Positions 23,480 to 37,217 of a stretch of DNA of 64,000 bases are shown piece after piece. The DNA lies in NCBI GenBank assembly GCA_019915015.1, contig JAHBBC010000002.1, forward strand, positions 1,860,001 through 1,924,000, read 5' to 3'. A program made the translations under genes and the position numbers. The notes below the pieces were generated by a model. That model did no database searches and was not told the origin of the DNA. It saw only the letters and a list, made by a program, of their open reading frames with translations. The stretch's first letter is position 1. Each line of letters starts with the position of its first letter. Origin of the DNA: Auriscalpium vulgare. Its lineage: Eukaryota > Basidiomycota > Agaricomycetes > Russulales > Auriscalpiaceae.

Positions 23480-24239
23480 TTGTCAAAATGAAAGAATCGG
23501 TAGCCACAGAGAGAGGCATGTATCAACAGGCATAGAGGCTGTATTAACAGGCATAGGGGCATGTGCTAGTATAACACGCATAGAGGCATGTATTGCCACA
23601 CGTATAGAATTGTATCAAGACCGAGCGGCATCGAGCAGGCGGGACGCGTCTTTGTGTTTCTCCTCGTCCGCATGGATATGCTCGCGCACGAACTAACCTC
23701 TCTCCGCGGGACACGGCGCAACACGTCATTCCGTCTGATCGAATAAGACGTGCATGAACGATATTGATCAGTAAAGCTGAATTCTTATTCCTGCGCACAA
23801 CCGGTGCAAGTAGGAAACACAGCTCTGAACACTGTCAAACGTCGATGAGAGCACAAGAGAGAAAGGTGTGCAGATCTGCGATCTCTTGACAGCACCTGAT
23901 ACTTTCAACAGGTCCTAGGCCCGCCGGCCACAGTGCCTGGTGCAGAGCTGTCACAGCGCTGGCCCGTCACCTCTTCCAAAGTGACAGAAACGAAAGTTTG
24001 TTTTGAACGGTTCATGAGCCCTCATCGACCTCATCTCCCTCTCCAAGTCTCGCCCACTCACGCAGCCGCCAAACCCGCCAACACCTTCCCTCCGGACCAC
24101 ATATCCTCCATGTCTGTAGCAGAATTCCCGTCACATACAAATGATCAGACATCCGGCAAATCCACGACCGAGCATATAATCGATGAAAGCACAATCACAA
24201 CGCCTGGAAATACAAGGATGATGACACACGACCTCAAGC
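23480..24239. other. Convergent 3' intergenic region with short degenerate repeats
   Basis: This stretch of 760 bp separates the MFS carrier (+) from the clathrin adaptor (-). It includes a small block of degenerate repeats (about 23515-23610) listed separately. No gene is seen. Confidence 0.45.
23515..23610. repeat. Degenerate short tandem repeat, about 21-26 bp unit
   Basis: Four imperfect copies of a unit like GGCATGTATCAACAGGCATA follow one another with variable spacing, in the likely 3' UTR of the MFS gene. They share GGCATGT/GGCTGT at the start and GCATAG at the end. Confidence 0.5.
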
Positions 24240-27200
24240 TCATATCAGCGACGCAGTGCCATTTTGCTGCTGCTGTTGCTGCTGTCCGTTCGGTACGCCC
24301 TGCCCGTATGCCCCGCTGAACAAGCTCGAGCCGAGACCGAGCCCCGCCCCCGTGTTCTGCGCGAACAGGCCCCCGGGCGACGAGTTCGACGAGGAGAACC
24401 CGCCGGCCCCCGCGCCGAACGGGCCGCCCGCGCCGGTGCTCGGCGCAAGCATCGACGCGCGGAACGGGTTTGCCACGCCTGCGCCTGTCATCTGCGGGCG
24501 CAGCCCGACACCCAACGACGACGATGCGCCCGTACCAAACGGCGCGAGACCGGCCCCCGAGCCCTGGCCCTGGCTGAACGACGGGAGGCCCGTCGGCTGT
24601 GCGCTGAGGGCCGTGAATGCACCTGGCGCCGCCGTCGTGGTCCCATTAAGCAGCGGGGAATCCTTCGGTGCGATGCTGGGCGTCGTCGGCGCGGACTGTG
24701 GAATGGAAGGGAGCGTCTCAAGCAGCGATGCGCCGAACGCGGACGACGGCGTGAACGCCTTGATCCCGCTGAACCCGGTCCGTTGAGGCGCGAGACTCGG
24801 GGTGAAGCTCGATGACGTCTGCTGCCCGGGAAGTGGCGGAGCGGCCGAGAAGTCGGGGCTCGTGGGGCTCACAGAGCCTGTGGTGAAGCTCCGCACGGGG
24901 TGCCGGTCATCCTTCTTCTGGCCCACAAACGAGGATGCGACACTCGTGAACGTCGACGTCGGCTGGGGCACTAGAGGGGCTGCCCCCAAACCCTTTGCGC
25001 TGGCAACCGCGCTGGACGCGCTTGCCCGCTCGAAGGAGTTTGTCGGCTCAATGGAGGTCGCCAGCTCGAACAGGGTGGGCGGCTTGGGCACGGCTGGCGC
25101 AGGCTGAACCACTGCGCCGAAAGGATTACGTGAGCCCGTTTGGTGCGACTTCACAGGCTGCAGGGGCGGCGAGGACGTCTTGGGCACGCCGAAGGACGTC
25201 GCAGGGGTAGAGGATGGGCGCACGGGCATGCTGGATCCGTTCGTCTGCGATGCGGATGCGAACGGCGAGTTTGTAGCTTGCGCCGGTGGATTGTTTAGGA
25301 AGGGGAATGATTGGCCATTGGAGAACGGTGACTGCGTCGATTGCGTCGCGAATGGCTGCTGCAGTGACGGCTGCGGTTGTGTAGGGAAGGGATTAAAGGA
25401 GCCGGTTGCAGTCGGCTGCAAGGGCATCTGTCCATTCTGCTGCTGGAACGGCAGGCCCGTGCTCTGCGGGAAGAGCATGCTCTGGCGGAAGGGGTTGGCA
25501 GCCGGGCCCTGCGCACTGAGAAATCCCGTTGGCTGAGGTTGCTGGAACGGCTGTGGTTGCTGAAATCCTGTAGGCTGCGGCTGCTGGAATCCTGTAGGCT
25601 GCGGCTGCTGGAACCCTGTAGCCTGTGGTTGTTGGAAAGCACCAAACGGATTGGGTGCCTGCTGGGGCTGTTGAAATGAAGGGGCAGCAGTGAACTGGGG
25701 CTGCAAGAAGGATGTCGGTTGGGCCTGGAGTTGTCCTTGCGGAAAGGCGCCCTGCATGGCACCGTTGGCATTGAAGGGGTTGTAAGTGGCTTGTTGCTGG
25801 AAGTAATTAGATGTCGGACTGTGCAGAAATATGTCGACAAAAACTGGGAGTGGACGAAACGGCTACGCTTACCTGTTGGTTGTAGGATTAAACATAGATT
25901 GCTGCTCTTCCTCAATCGCCGAGAAGAAGTCAGTGAACGCCTTCTGGCCCTCAGATTTCGGAGGATTTGTCGAGGAAGATGCAGCTGGCGTCGACGACGA
26001 TGTTGTTGAAGCTGTACACGCATGAGTTTGTACTGAGGCGCAAGATGCCCCATAGACGCACCATTTTCCGACTTCTTCGCGGTAGATTTGCTTCCTTTCC
26101 CATCGGCTATCTGTTTATTAGACTTGTACTCTATGCGGTTCTGTTCGAAGTTGGGGTCGTTGAGGTACTCCTCCAGCGAACCGACGAGAGATACAGGGGC
26201 CTAATGGAGCGCGATGAGACGAGGAATACTCAGAAGATCTCGGTTGCTCACGTGTTTCAGATTCGGAATCGGGACATTTAGTAGGTTCTGCAACTTCTTC
26301 GCAACGCCGAGGTATTCCACAACATACTCCGTCTGCTTGCAGAAGTGTCGATAGATAGCAAGAGCAGTTTCGGCATCGACATGAGACATTTCGAAGTAGT
26401 GTTCTGTGGACGAGGCGAATGAGATGACGAATCATCGCGTTGCCGGCGAACTGACCGAGGACGTTGATGACACCTTCGTTCCCGGCTTGGAAAAGAATGA
26501 GCAAGTCCTTCACGAGCATACGAAGTGCTGTAATTGCTAGCTCATCCTCCAAGTCGTCTAGATAGAACTATGCTCGCCAATCGGTCAGCACACAAATGAA
26601 GAAAAGATTTGAAGTACGACGCACTCGGCACTCCACCAGTGCGTCAATCATCTTCTGCACGATCTTCGTCTCCCGCAACAAACCCTTCTCCACCGACATG
26701 ACTCTCAGCTTGCGCCCCATGACCGTCTTGCTGCGCGACACCCCACTAGAAGGTGGTGGACGGTTGTTCCGGTGCGCGTCCTCTTCGAGCGACATTGACA
26801 GGCGCAGATCGCGATTTGATTCCGCCTGCACGCGAATGGCGTCGTGCTTGAGGTCGCGGTATGCGCGTATGCGGGCGTCGAGGTAAGTTGCATAGTTCTG
26901 GACATTCTGAGGGGCATTATAGCCTGTAGAATCGCTCGTCTGTCTTCGCCACGATTTGTTCGGTTGCGGCAACGTACCCTCCCATTGACCACCGGCGACG
27001 TTCTTGAGTCGTAAGATGTCGGAGGATGAGAGGTATTTGAGGACGTTGTCGGTGGAGCCATTGCGTATCATGGTGTGCAACACAATCAGGGCTTTGAAGG
27101 CCACCTGTACCATCCCGTCAGTAGAGTCAGCTAAGACAAAATCAATCACGCACGACGGCATTTGGCTCTCGAATCCGAGGCGAGAGGGCCTTGCAGACAT

Positions 27201-27366
27201 CATGCACGGCGCCGTCCTCAGACCATGTTGCAGCAATTATGGGATCCAGATACTGACGGAAGGTCAGCCGCTGTCGTTTCGAGAGGTAACGTGAGCTCAC
27301 CTTGGCCTTTGGGGGGGCCGCCTTCGGCTTGCACGCATTCCTGACCACCTTGTCGAAGCTGGACAT
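24240..27366 (-). CDS. AP180/CALM-type clathrin adaptor (ANTH domain), YAP1801-like
   Basis: Nine exons: 27366-27301, 27252-27154, 27104-26978, 26923-26625, 26567-26456, 26403-26252, 26200-26062, 26011-25873, 25818-24240 (903 aa). The ANTH domain covers about residues 1-290. It starts SFDKVVRNACKPK and contains VAFKALIVLHTMIRNGSTDN and GVAKKLQNLLNVPIPNLKH. ANTH domains bind PI(4,5)P2 and bring clathrin and cargo together at endocytic sites. The long Gln/Pro/Ser-rich tail carries six NPF motifs, which bind EH-domain proteins. It also has five matches to the LxxQxTG consensus of Ark1/Prk1-type kinases (LFPQSTG, LSAQPTG, LAPQRTG, LRPQMTG, LFAQNTG), suggesting phospho-control of coat assembly as in yeast. 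A 24-bp coding repeat makes QQPQPTGF units. Confidence 0.92.
25558..25632 (-). repeat. 24-bp coding minisatellite
   Basis: About three tandem copies of a 24-bp unit lie inside the adaptor gene. On the coding strand each unit encodes FQQPQPTG-like octapeptides. Copies differ at only a few positions, suggesting recent slippage or unequal exchange. Confidence 0.75.
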
Positions 27367-28012
27367 CGTCGTCGTTGTTTGCGATGCTCACCGAAGCTCG
27401 CCGACGGGGCCCGGCCCTGCTGTTTCGGGCTCCGCCTCCGGCACGGCATCTCGGCGGCCCGCCGCGGCTTCAACGATGCATCGCTTTACTTCCTACTAAT
27501 CCTTAGAAGTGACCATCAAACCTCTGAGTCCACACAGGTCCACGCCTGGTTCCTCCTATGGTGCAGTTGCAGCTTTGAGGTGATTGATCTCGTCCTTATT
27601 TATTTCCGTTGGCTTGAGTCCGAATCGGGGCTCCGAGCTCGAGGTTCGGCGGCGCTTTTTTGAATCTTCTCAAGTTCTGTTCTGTTGCCTTGTGCTGCCT
27701 TCAATACAGCGCTTCAACAATTCCCAGGCACGATTGGGATGAACCCCGGCAGGTCAGTACCGCGGGGATTGACCATGCCAGCGAGCTTTTTCCCTGGAAT
27801 GTCTTGGCCTGGTCAGGCCTGGTCTTGGCAGTGCTCGTAGCAGCCCTGCCAGCTCACCCATATAATACATATCACCCGTTCACGCACGTCCGAGTCTGTT
27901 CTTATATGCCTCAACGCCATCGTATCCTCTGACCTATCTACTAGCGAACGAGGCCTGGCGAAGATACAGCCGTCGCTGTCCCTCTGTCGTCCTCGTCCAC
28001 CTCGTCATCGCG
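27367..28012. promoter_or_regulatory. Shared divergent promoter region, adaptor / GH47 mannosidase
   Basis: This stretch of 646 bp separates two divergently transcribed genes. A TATA-like sequence (TATAATA, 27861-27867) lies about 146 bp before the GH47 start codon. No gene is seen within it. Confidence 0.4.
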
Positions 28013-30504
<2,492 letters not shown>

Positions 30505-31064
30505 TACCCGACTCCCGACTCCGATCATGCTGATCGAGGGATCTAGGCCTCCCCGCTGCGGGGACAATGTGGGGTATATTATGGTGTGGCGGATGCGGTC
30601 CCGCGCGTGCCTTCCGGCACGGAGTAGCTGCTTCCAGCCTCATCCGATGTACATATGCACCAATCGACGGGCTGCATGGCTTGCGCCTGCGCAGCAGATC
30701 TTGATCGCTCCCATTCTTACTGCCGCGGTCCGATCGGCGCACTCGACGCGCTGAGTGACTAGTTCTAAGAGGGAGAACGACGCAGCTCGTCACTGCGAGA
30801 TGTCATCGATTCATCGCGAAGCATGCTGGCTTCGGAGACTGTGGGAAGACGATACGGGCGCAAGACGGCGAACCAGCGCAAGACGGGGAACCAGCATAAA
30901 GCGGTGCGTGTTATTTACCCCTGAAATGGTCACGCCGGACGCGGAAGAATCAGATGATCGTGCCCGTTTGCTACGGTCCGGGGAGTATGCAGCAGCCCTC
31001 AAATACGCTCACGTACTCCCAGCTTCTCTAGTTTCCCCCCTTCTTCGCTTCATCAACTACCACT
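30505..31064. other. Intergenic region before glycerol kinase
   Basis: This stretch of 560 bp lies between two plus-strand genes. It has no supported gene. It probably contains the 3' UTR of GH47 and the promoter of glycerol kinase. Confidence 0.45.
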
Positions 31065-33146
31065 ATGTCCAACCTCAAGCAAGGCGAGTTTGTTGGAAGT
31101 CTCGACTGTGGGACGACGTACGTATCCAGCTTGCCGTACACATGGCGCGCTCGCCACTGACATCATTTGCATTTGTGGCCAGGTCGACGCGCTTCATCAT
31201 CTTCGACAAGTATGCGAACATTGTCGCGCAGCGTCAGGAAGAGTTCCCTCAGTACTACCCAAAACCGGGGTAAGCTTGCTGTCCACAGTCCGCATATCCC
31301 GCTCCTATGTCCACGCACCTGTCCCCGCACCCCCTATTTTGGCTGACTCCTCTCGCAGCTGGCACGAGCACGATGCGGTCGAGATGCAGGATATGTGCAA
31401 CAAGTGCATTGACGGAGCCGTCGCCGACCTCGAGGAGAAGGGTTGGTCGCGGGCAAGTGTCAAGGTCATCGGTACGCTTTCGGCTTTTATCACGTGTCAC
31501 AAGCAACTAAGCGCTCCGTCGCGTATAGGTGTGACCAACCAGCGCGAGACCGCAGTTGCCTGGAGCCGCAAGACCGGCAAGCCTCTCTGCCGCGCCATCG
31601 TCTGGGACGATTCGCGCACGCGCAGTCTTGTAGCCTCCTTCGAGCGCAAACTCGACAATGAGGGTATTGAGGTCAACGGCCAGTACCACAGCGGTACCGA
31701 AGGCGTGCACGCCTTGAAGGAGCTGTAAGATTTTGCGTCGCAGCCGTGGATATCATTGTGTATTCACCCGGCCTTCGCTCTTCAGGACCGGTCTCCCTCT
31801 CTCAACGTACTTCTCCGCCATCAAGCTCAGGTGGATGTTAGACAACTGGGAAGATGTCCGCACAGCCCACGAGCAAGATGACCTCCTCTTCGGCACGGTG
31901 GAGTCCTGGATAGCCTACGTAAATGATCGTGCTTTTGCGCTTCCCGAACGATTACTCACATTCGTTGCATTAGAACTTGACGGGAGGCAAGAATGGTGGC
32001 TTGCACATCAGTGAAGTAACCAACGCATCCCGCACGCTCCTGCTCAACATCAAGACCCTGAAATGGGATCCTACGCTGCTCAAGTTCTTCGGATTCAAGG
32101 AGTCCATCCTTCCGCGCCTCGTATCGACGTCCGAGGTGTACGGCGAGATCGCCTCGGGTTCGCTCAAGGGCGTTCCGATCGGCGGCCTCGTCGGCGATCA
32201 GCAGGGAGCGCTGGTCGGCAACAAGTGTCTCAAGCAGGGCGAGGCGAAGTGCACGTACGGTACTGGCGCGTTCTTACTGTTCTGCACTGGGGACGACATC
32301 GTGTTCTCCGGTCACGGTCTCCTGAGTACGGTACGTCGATCCTTCAGGCATCCACTACTTAGACTCTCTTACTTACCGCTGACCCATAGGTCGCGTACCA
32401 AGCCGGGCCAAACGCCAAGCCCGTTTACGCTCTGGAGGGAGCTAGTGAGTACTCGTCCTCATCTACCAGTGCGTCTCTGACAGTTCTCCCAGTCGCCGTT
32501 GCTGGCAGCGCCATCAAATGGCTGCGTGATTCCATGGTCTTGATCAAGTCCGCGGAGGAGATCAACGACCTCGCTGCGTCCGTGCCCACGACCGGCGGTG
32601 TCTACTTCGTGACTGCTTTCTCCGGGCTCCTCGCACCGTACTGGGACCCGAACGCAACGGGTCTGCTCATCGGCATGACGTCCTACACGACGCCCGCGCA
32701 CATTGCGCGCGCGACACTCGAAGCGAACGCCTTCCAGACGCGTGCTGTTATTGACAGCATGAAGCTCGACTCGCGCGCTGAGCTCAAGCACCTCAAGGTT
32801 GACGGCGGCATGACCAACGGCGAGGTGGCGATGGAGATCCTCGCTGATGTCGGCGGCTTCGACGTCGTCCGGCCTGAGATGCGCGAGTGCGTGTCGGTCA
32901 TCTTATCCGTTGTGCGAATGCTAACAACGTTTGATTAGGTCGACTGCCCTCGGCTCGGCTCTGCTTGCAGGGTCCGCCATTGGTCTCTTCGGATGGGACA
33001 TCACGAAGCCTGAGACGCTCGCGAAGGTGAACACGGCCGGCAGCAAGACGTTCGCGCCGAAGTCGCCCGAGCAGGCCCGTGATAAGCAGTGGCGCGGCTG
33101 GCAGCGCGCCGTCGAGCGCTCGCGCAAATGGGAGCAGGAGGATTGA
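31065..33146 (+). CDS. GUT1: Glycerol kinase
   Basis: Nine exons: 31065-31117, 31183-31269, 31359-31471, 31529-31724, 31786-31918, 31974-32330, 32390-32444, 32493-32886, 32939-33146 (531 aa, normal for the family). FGGY-kinase landmarks are in order. [17 protein letters not shown] is the phosphate-1 loop, then [75 protein letters not shown], the FGGY signature region [20 protein letters not shown] and [16 protein letters not shown]. It phosphorylates glycerol with ATP to glycerol-3-phosphate, the entry step of glycerol use. No peroxisomal or mitochondrial signal is evident. It is convergent with Dbp9, with 227 bp between the stops. Confidence 0.96.
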
Positions 33147-33373
33147 CTGGGCTGTACAGCGGGCGACGGAGGGGAGAAAACTCCCAGAGAAACAGCAAGA
33201 AAAGAAGGTTTGCGGGCTCAGTCGAACTATGTGACGTTTGAGCGCAGTCGATTGTAGGATAGAAGTATGTATCGTCGCGCGTCGTATCTTTATCTTTCGT
33301 AGTGTTGCACCATATTGAAATTGAATTCGCGAAGATGTCTCGTTTCTGCGTGATGTGTGATAATGAACCCGTG

Positions 33374-35706
33374 CTACCGAAATTTCTTCAAAGGATCACT
33401 TTTCTTCTTCCCGCCCCTTCCTCCACCTCCCCTTCCTCCTCGTCCACCCCCACGCCCGCCCCGGCCTCTTCCCCTCCCTCTGCCTTTTGTGAAAGGCACA
33501 AAACCAGGCTCCCCCGCTTCAGTCGCCGGGTCCGGTGCAGCGGCCTCTGCACCTGCTCCGCCTGCGACGGGTGCGATGCGTGGCAGGAGGTATTTTGGAA
33601 CGTGCTTCATGTGACTCTGCACGCGTGTTGGATGCAGCGGCTTGTCATGACGCAGATACTCGAGGTCCAGTGGGTTGTCCTCGAAATGCGCCTGAATGAC
33701 CGTCATGAGAACATGAACCCACTAGAAGAGGCGTATAGCGCACCTTCAGCTTATCTGAGTTCAAAATCTCTTGCTTCAGCTCCTTCACCCGCGCCTCACG
33801 AATCGCGCTCCTCGTCACCGAGCGCAACGCATCCTCCATGCGATACCGAAACGCTTCCACCTGCTTCATATCGAACGCGTACTCCTTCACCTTGCTTCCT
33901 CGGGCCGCCTGCTCCCGCTCGATGCGTGCCCACACTTCCTCGTCGCGCCGCGTGCTTTCCACACCACCCACCACCTTGTGTTTGCCAAATTGATCCACCG
34001 GGATGATGAATGACAGCGCCATGCCTGTGCGCCCCGCCCGTGCGGTGCGGCCCACGCGGTGCGTGTAGGCACGTGCAGAGGTAGGGAGATCGAAGTTGAG
34101 CACGCACGCGACGTCGACGAAATCGACACCGCGCGTGACGCCGTATTCGGCATCTGTTTTCTGGGGTTTGCGCTTTCGTGCGGGAGGCGCTGGTGAGACA
34201 CGTTTGCGTTTCTTGCTGCTCGGCCCGGGCTCGGTCGAGTCTGCTTCGGGATCGGGATCGGGATCGGATGGCTCCCCCTCGATTTCGCGTTGAGTTGAGG
34301 TGACTGGAGGAAAGATGTTAACAGTTTCGACGCCCACTAGAAGTAGCAGCACGGACATTCTCCCTGGTCCTCGGCGTGCGCAGGCTCCTTGTCGTCCTCG
34401 TCAAACTCGCCTTTGCCGCTCTCGTCAGTGGCTATGATGTAGTCATACACCCCCTTGTTGAACTCTTGGACGACGTGGTACCTTCGCAAATATTTAGACA
34501 GCAGTTCCATGTAATGCTCTGCGTCGAATCATACCTGGAATTGAGAGGAAGTTCGGAATTGAGGACACAACTCTTTATTGAGAACTGTTCCAGGAACAAC
34601 TTCACGCGGTAGCACCTGTCGACATCGTTGACGAAGATGATGCATTTCCCTTTGATGAGCTTGAGCTTAAGGATGACGTAAATGAGTAGAAACTTGTCAA
34701 CTTCAGCGCATCTAACGACGAGCATATGAGCAAGGGAGATCTGGCAATGAGCACACTTGAGACCGTACCGAACGGAGTACTGCGTCAAGTTTGCTGCTTC
34801 GTCTTCATCTTCCTCGAGCTTCAATGTGACCTACGGCTCCGACGTTAGTATTTGCGCGAGGGACGATTTGCGGCATGTTTACGCACGGGGTTCCTCAGAG
34901 CAATGCCCTTCAACATTTCGACGTCTTCCGTCATGGTCGCGCTCATGAGGAAGCTTTGGAACACCTTGGGAAGGAAGCTGCCATTGAATATTTGGCGAAT
35001 GTCTTCATCGTGTCCATAGGACAGAATGAGGTCGGCTTCGTCGATGACGAGAGACTCAAGGAGGGCAAGTGACAGAGCCTGCGCGTACAAAAACTCTGAG
35101 ATATAAGAGCGGCGAACGGCAAAGAGAACCAACCTTCGACTGGAGAAGGGAAAGTACTTTGGAGGGTGTTCCGACGATGATGTCAGGCTTGTCTGAGAGT
35201 AACACTCTGTTTTCTATCAGAGGCAAGCGTGGGAACAAGAGCACCATGACGAACCTTTGAAGCTGCGTCGTAGTTCCAGAAGCTATGTTAGCAAGCGAGA
35301 TCTCGTTTTCGCAGTACTTCAGCAACCGCCGCAAATGATTTGTGACCTGCTCTGCGAGCTCTCTTGTGGGCACAAGTACCAGGGCCCGCGTCGTTTGCTT
35401 GTTCTCGTCATCCGCGGGCAAACTCTAAAGGATGTCATTGCGCTCAGCACATTCTCTCATAGCATAGGAAGCAAGCGCACCTACAGCTTTGGCATTCAAC
35501 ACCTTCTGCACAAGAGGAATAGAGTACGCGGCGGTCTTTCCACTTCCGGTTCGTGCTCGGGCAAGGACGTCGCGGTTCTCTAGCGCGAGTGGGATGGCCT
35601 TCTGCTGAACCAGTGTCGGCCGCGCGAAGCCAAGGTCGGCGAGTGCACGTAGGAGGAGCGGCGACAGGATATGCGAGAACGCAGCAAAGGTTGCGGGCTC
35701 AGGCAT
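33374..35706 (-). CDS. DBP9: DEAD-box ATP-dependent RNA helicase Dbp9 (DDX56 family)
   Basis: Eight exons: 35706-35485, 35424-35255, 35206-35134, 35078-34887, 34830-34535, 34481-34357, 34303-33744, 33691-33374 (651 aa). Helicase motifs are in order. The Q motif region is [16 protein letters not shown], Walker A is ARTGSGKT (residues 51-58), then [16 protein letters not shown] (DEAD near 168-171), MSATM, and [13 protein letters not shown]. Between the last motifs sits the acidic, Lys-rich insert typical of Dbp9. The C-terminus is a Gly/Arg-rich tail ([11 protein letters not shown]) that probably binds RNA. Yeast Dbp9 acts in 60S ribosomal subunit assembly in the nucleolus. One intron seems to end in AAG (34482-34484 on the complement). 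It is divergent from ADE1, with 223 bp between the start codons. Confidence 0.94.
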
Positions 35707-35929
35707 ACTCGATGCAAAGCTTTGCCGGTGCCAGTGCCGGTAGACGATGAGACGGGCTTGACGTTGTGGACAACAGGGAGCAAAGCTTCCGCGAAAAAGT
35801 GCAAGTCTGCTTTAGAGCACGTGCACAAGCCTTAACCCTCTATCAAGGTTACCCAGGTACCTGCTCAGTGCTCAATCTTCGTCTTCGGAAATTCATCTTC
35901 CTTCAGATATCCTGACTTTGCCTCCATCC

Positions 35930-37015
35930 ATGGCGGCTCTTATTCATTCTGATCTGCCGGACTTGAAGCTGCTATCTAAAGGAAAAGTGCGCGACATTTA
36001 CGCAACGTCGTCCCCGGACCACCTTCTCTTCGTCGCGAGCGATCGCATATCTGCCTACGATGTCATTCTGAAAAATGTCCGTCGTGCGCTATTTCCCAAT
36101 CAACTGGTGGAATGACGCAACTTGGTGTAGGGAATCCCCGACAAGGGAAAGCTGCTCACGCAGATATCGCTGTTCTGGTTCTCTCGGCTCAGCACCGTGA
36201 TCCCGAACCACGTTGTGACGGCCGATATCGATTCTATGCCCACCGAGGTGCAGACGTATAAAGATCAGCTCGAGGGTAGAGTCATGCTGGTCAAGAAGGC
36301 AAAGGTGATCCCACTGGAGGCAATTGTGCGCGGGTACATCACAGGTGAGTACATATCTGACTTCTGCTCCGCGGGAGCGTCCATTCACGAAGATACGTCG
36401 AAGGCTCTGCGTGGTCAGAATACCAAAAGTCTGGAACTGTGCACGGTATACGCGTACCGGAAGGCATGAAGGAGTCGGATAAGTTCGAAAGCCCCTTGTT
36501 TACGCCGTCGACAAAGGCGGAACAAGGCGAGCACGACGAGAACATCTCACCAGAGCAAGGTACGCCTGCCTTCGACATCAGCTCCCTAGTTCTACCACGC
36601 TTGTGCAGCCGCCAAACTTATCGGGGAGGATTTATACAAGCAAGTCTCCTCGATCGCTGTACAACTGTACAGTGCTGCTGCAGCCTATGCCCTTACGCGC
36701 GGGCTCATCCTCGCGGATACAAAATTCGAGTTCGGTCTCGTCTCCGAGGACGCTTCTTCGCCATCCTCTGAGAAGCTCATCCTCATCGACGAAGCTCTAA
36801 CGCCGGATTCGTCGCGGTATTGGCCGGCAGAAGGCTACGCTCCAGGTGGCCCACAGCCGAGTTTCGACAAGCAGTTTCTGCGTGACTGGCTGAAACGGCA
36901 AGGGTTCAAGAAAGGACTGGAGAGCGGCGTGGATGGGCATGGGTGGGTGATGAGCGAAGACGTTGTGAAGGGAACCAGAGAAAGGTATGTCGAGGCGAGG
37001 GACAAGCTGATGTAG
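35930..37015 (+). CDS. ADE1: SAICAR synthetase (phosphoribosylaminoimidazole-succinocarboxamide synthase)
   Basis: Four exons (35930-36076, 36131-36344, 36404-36559, 36609-37015) give 307 aa, the usual fungal length. Motifs include [68 protein letters not shown], and [19 protein letters not shown]. The enzyme joins CAIR and aspartate with ATP, step seven of de novo purine synthesis. ATG 35930 is the first start in frame, and the next codons [18 protein letters not shown] match the family start. Intron 2 must end in AAG at 36401-36403 to give the conserved GYITGSAW. It shares a short divergent promoter with DBP9, a ribosome-biogenesis gene; both are growth genes, so co-regulation is plausible. 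Confidence 0.95.
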
Positions 37016-37217
37016 AGTAAGGAATGCAGTCATAAGAGCAAAATGAGCTGTATGTTCAATGAATTTGGTGTGCGATACCGTAGTAGATCGATGCAATAGA
37101 TAAGGAGCACGGATCGCAAGCCGCCTGCAGATAAGGTCAATAGATAAGAGTACCAATTCTTCCGATTCGCCTCAAATTCGCCTCCACGTTCCCAACAGGA
37201 CCCAACTCTATACTATC

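Noticed and set aside
23515..23610. Short repeats after the MFS gene as a mobile-element end
   Set aside because: No inverted partner or target-site duplication is visible; better explained as slippage in a 3' UTR.
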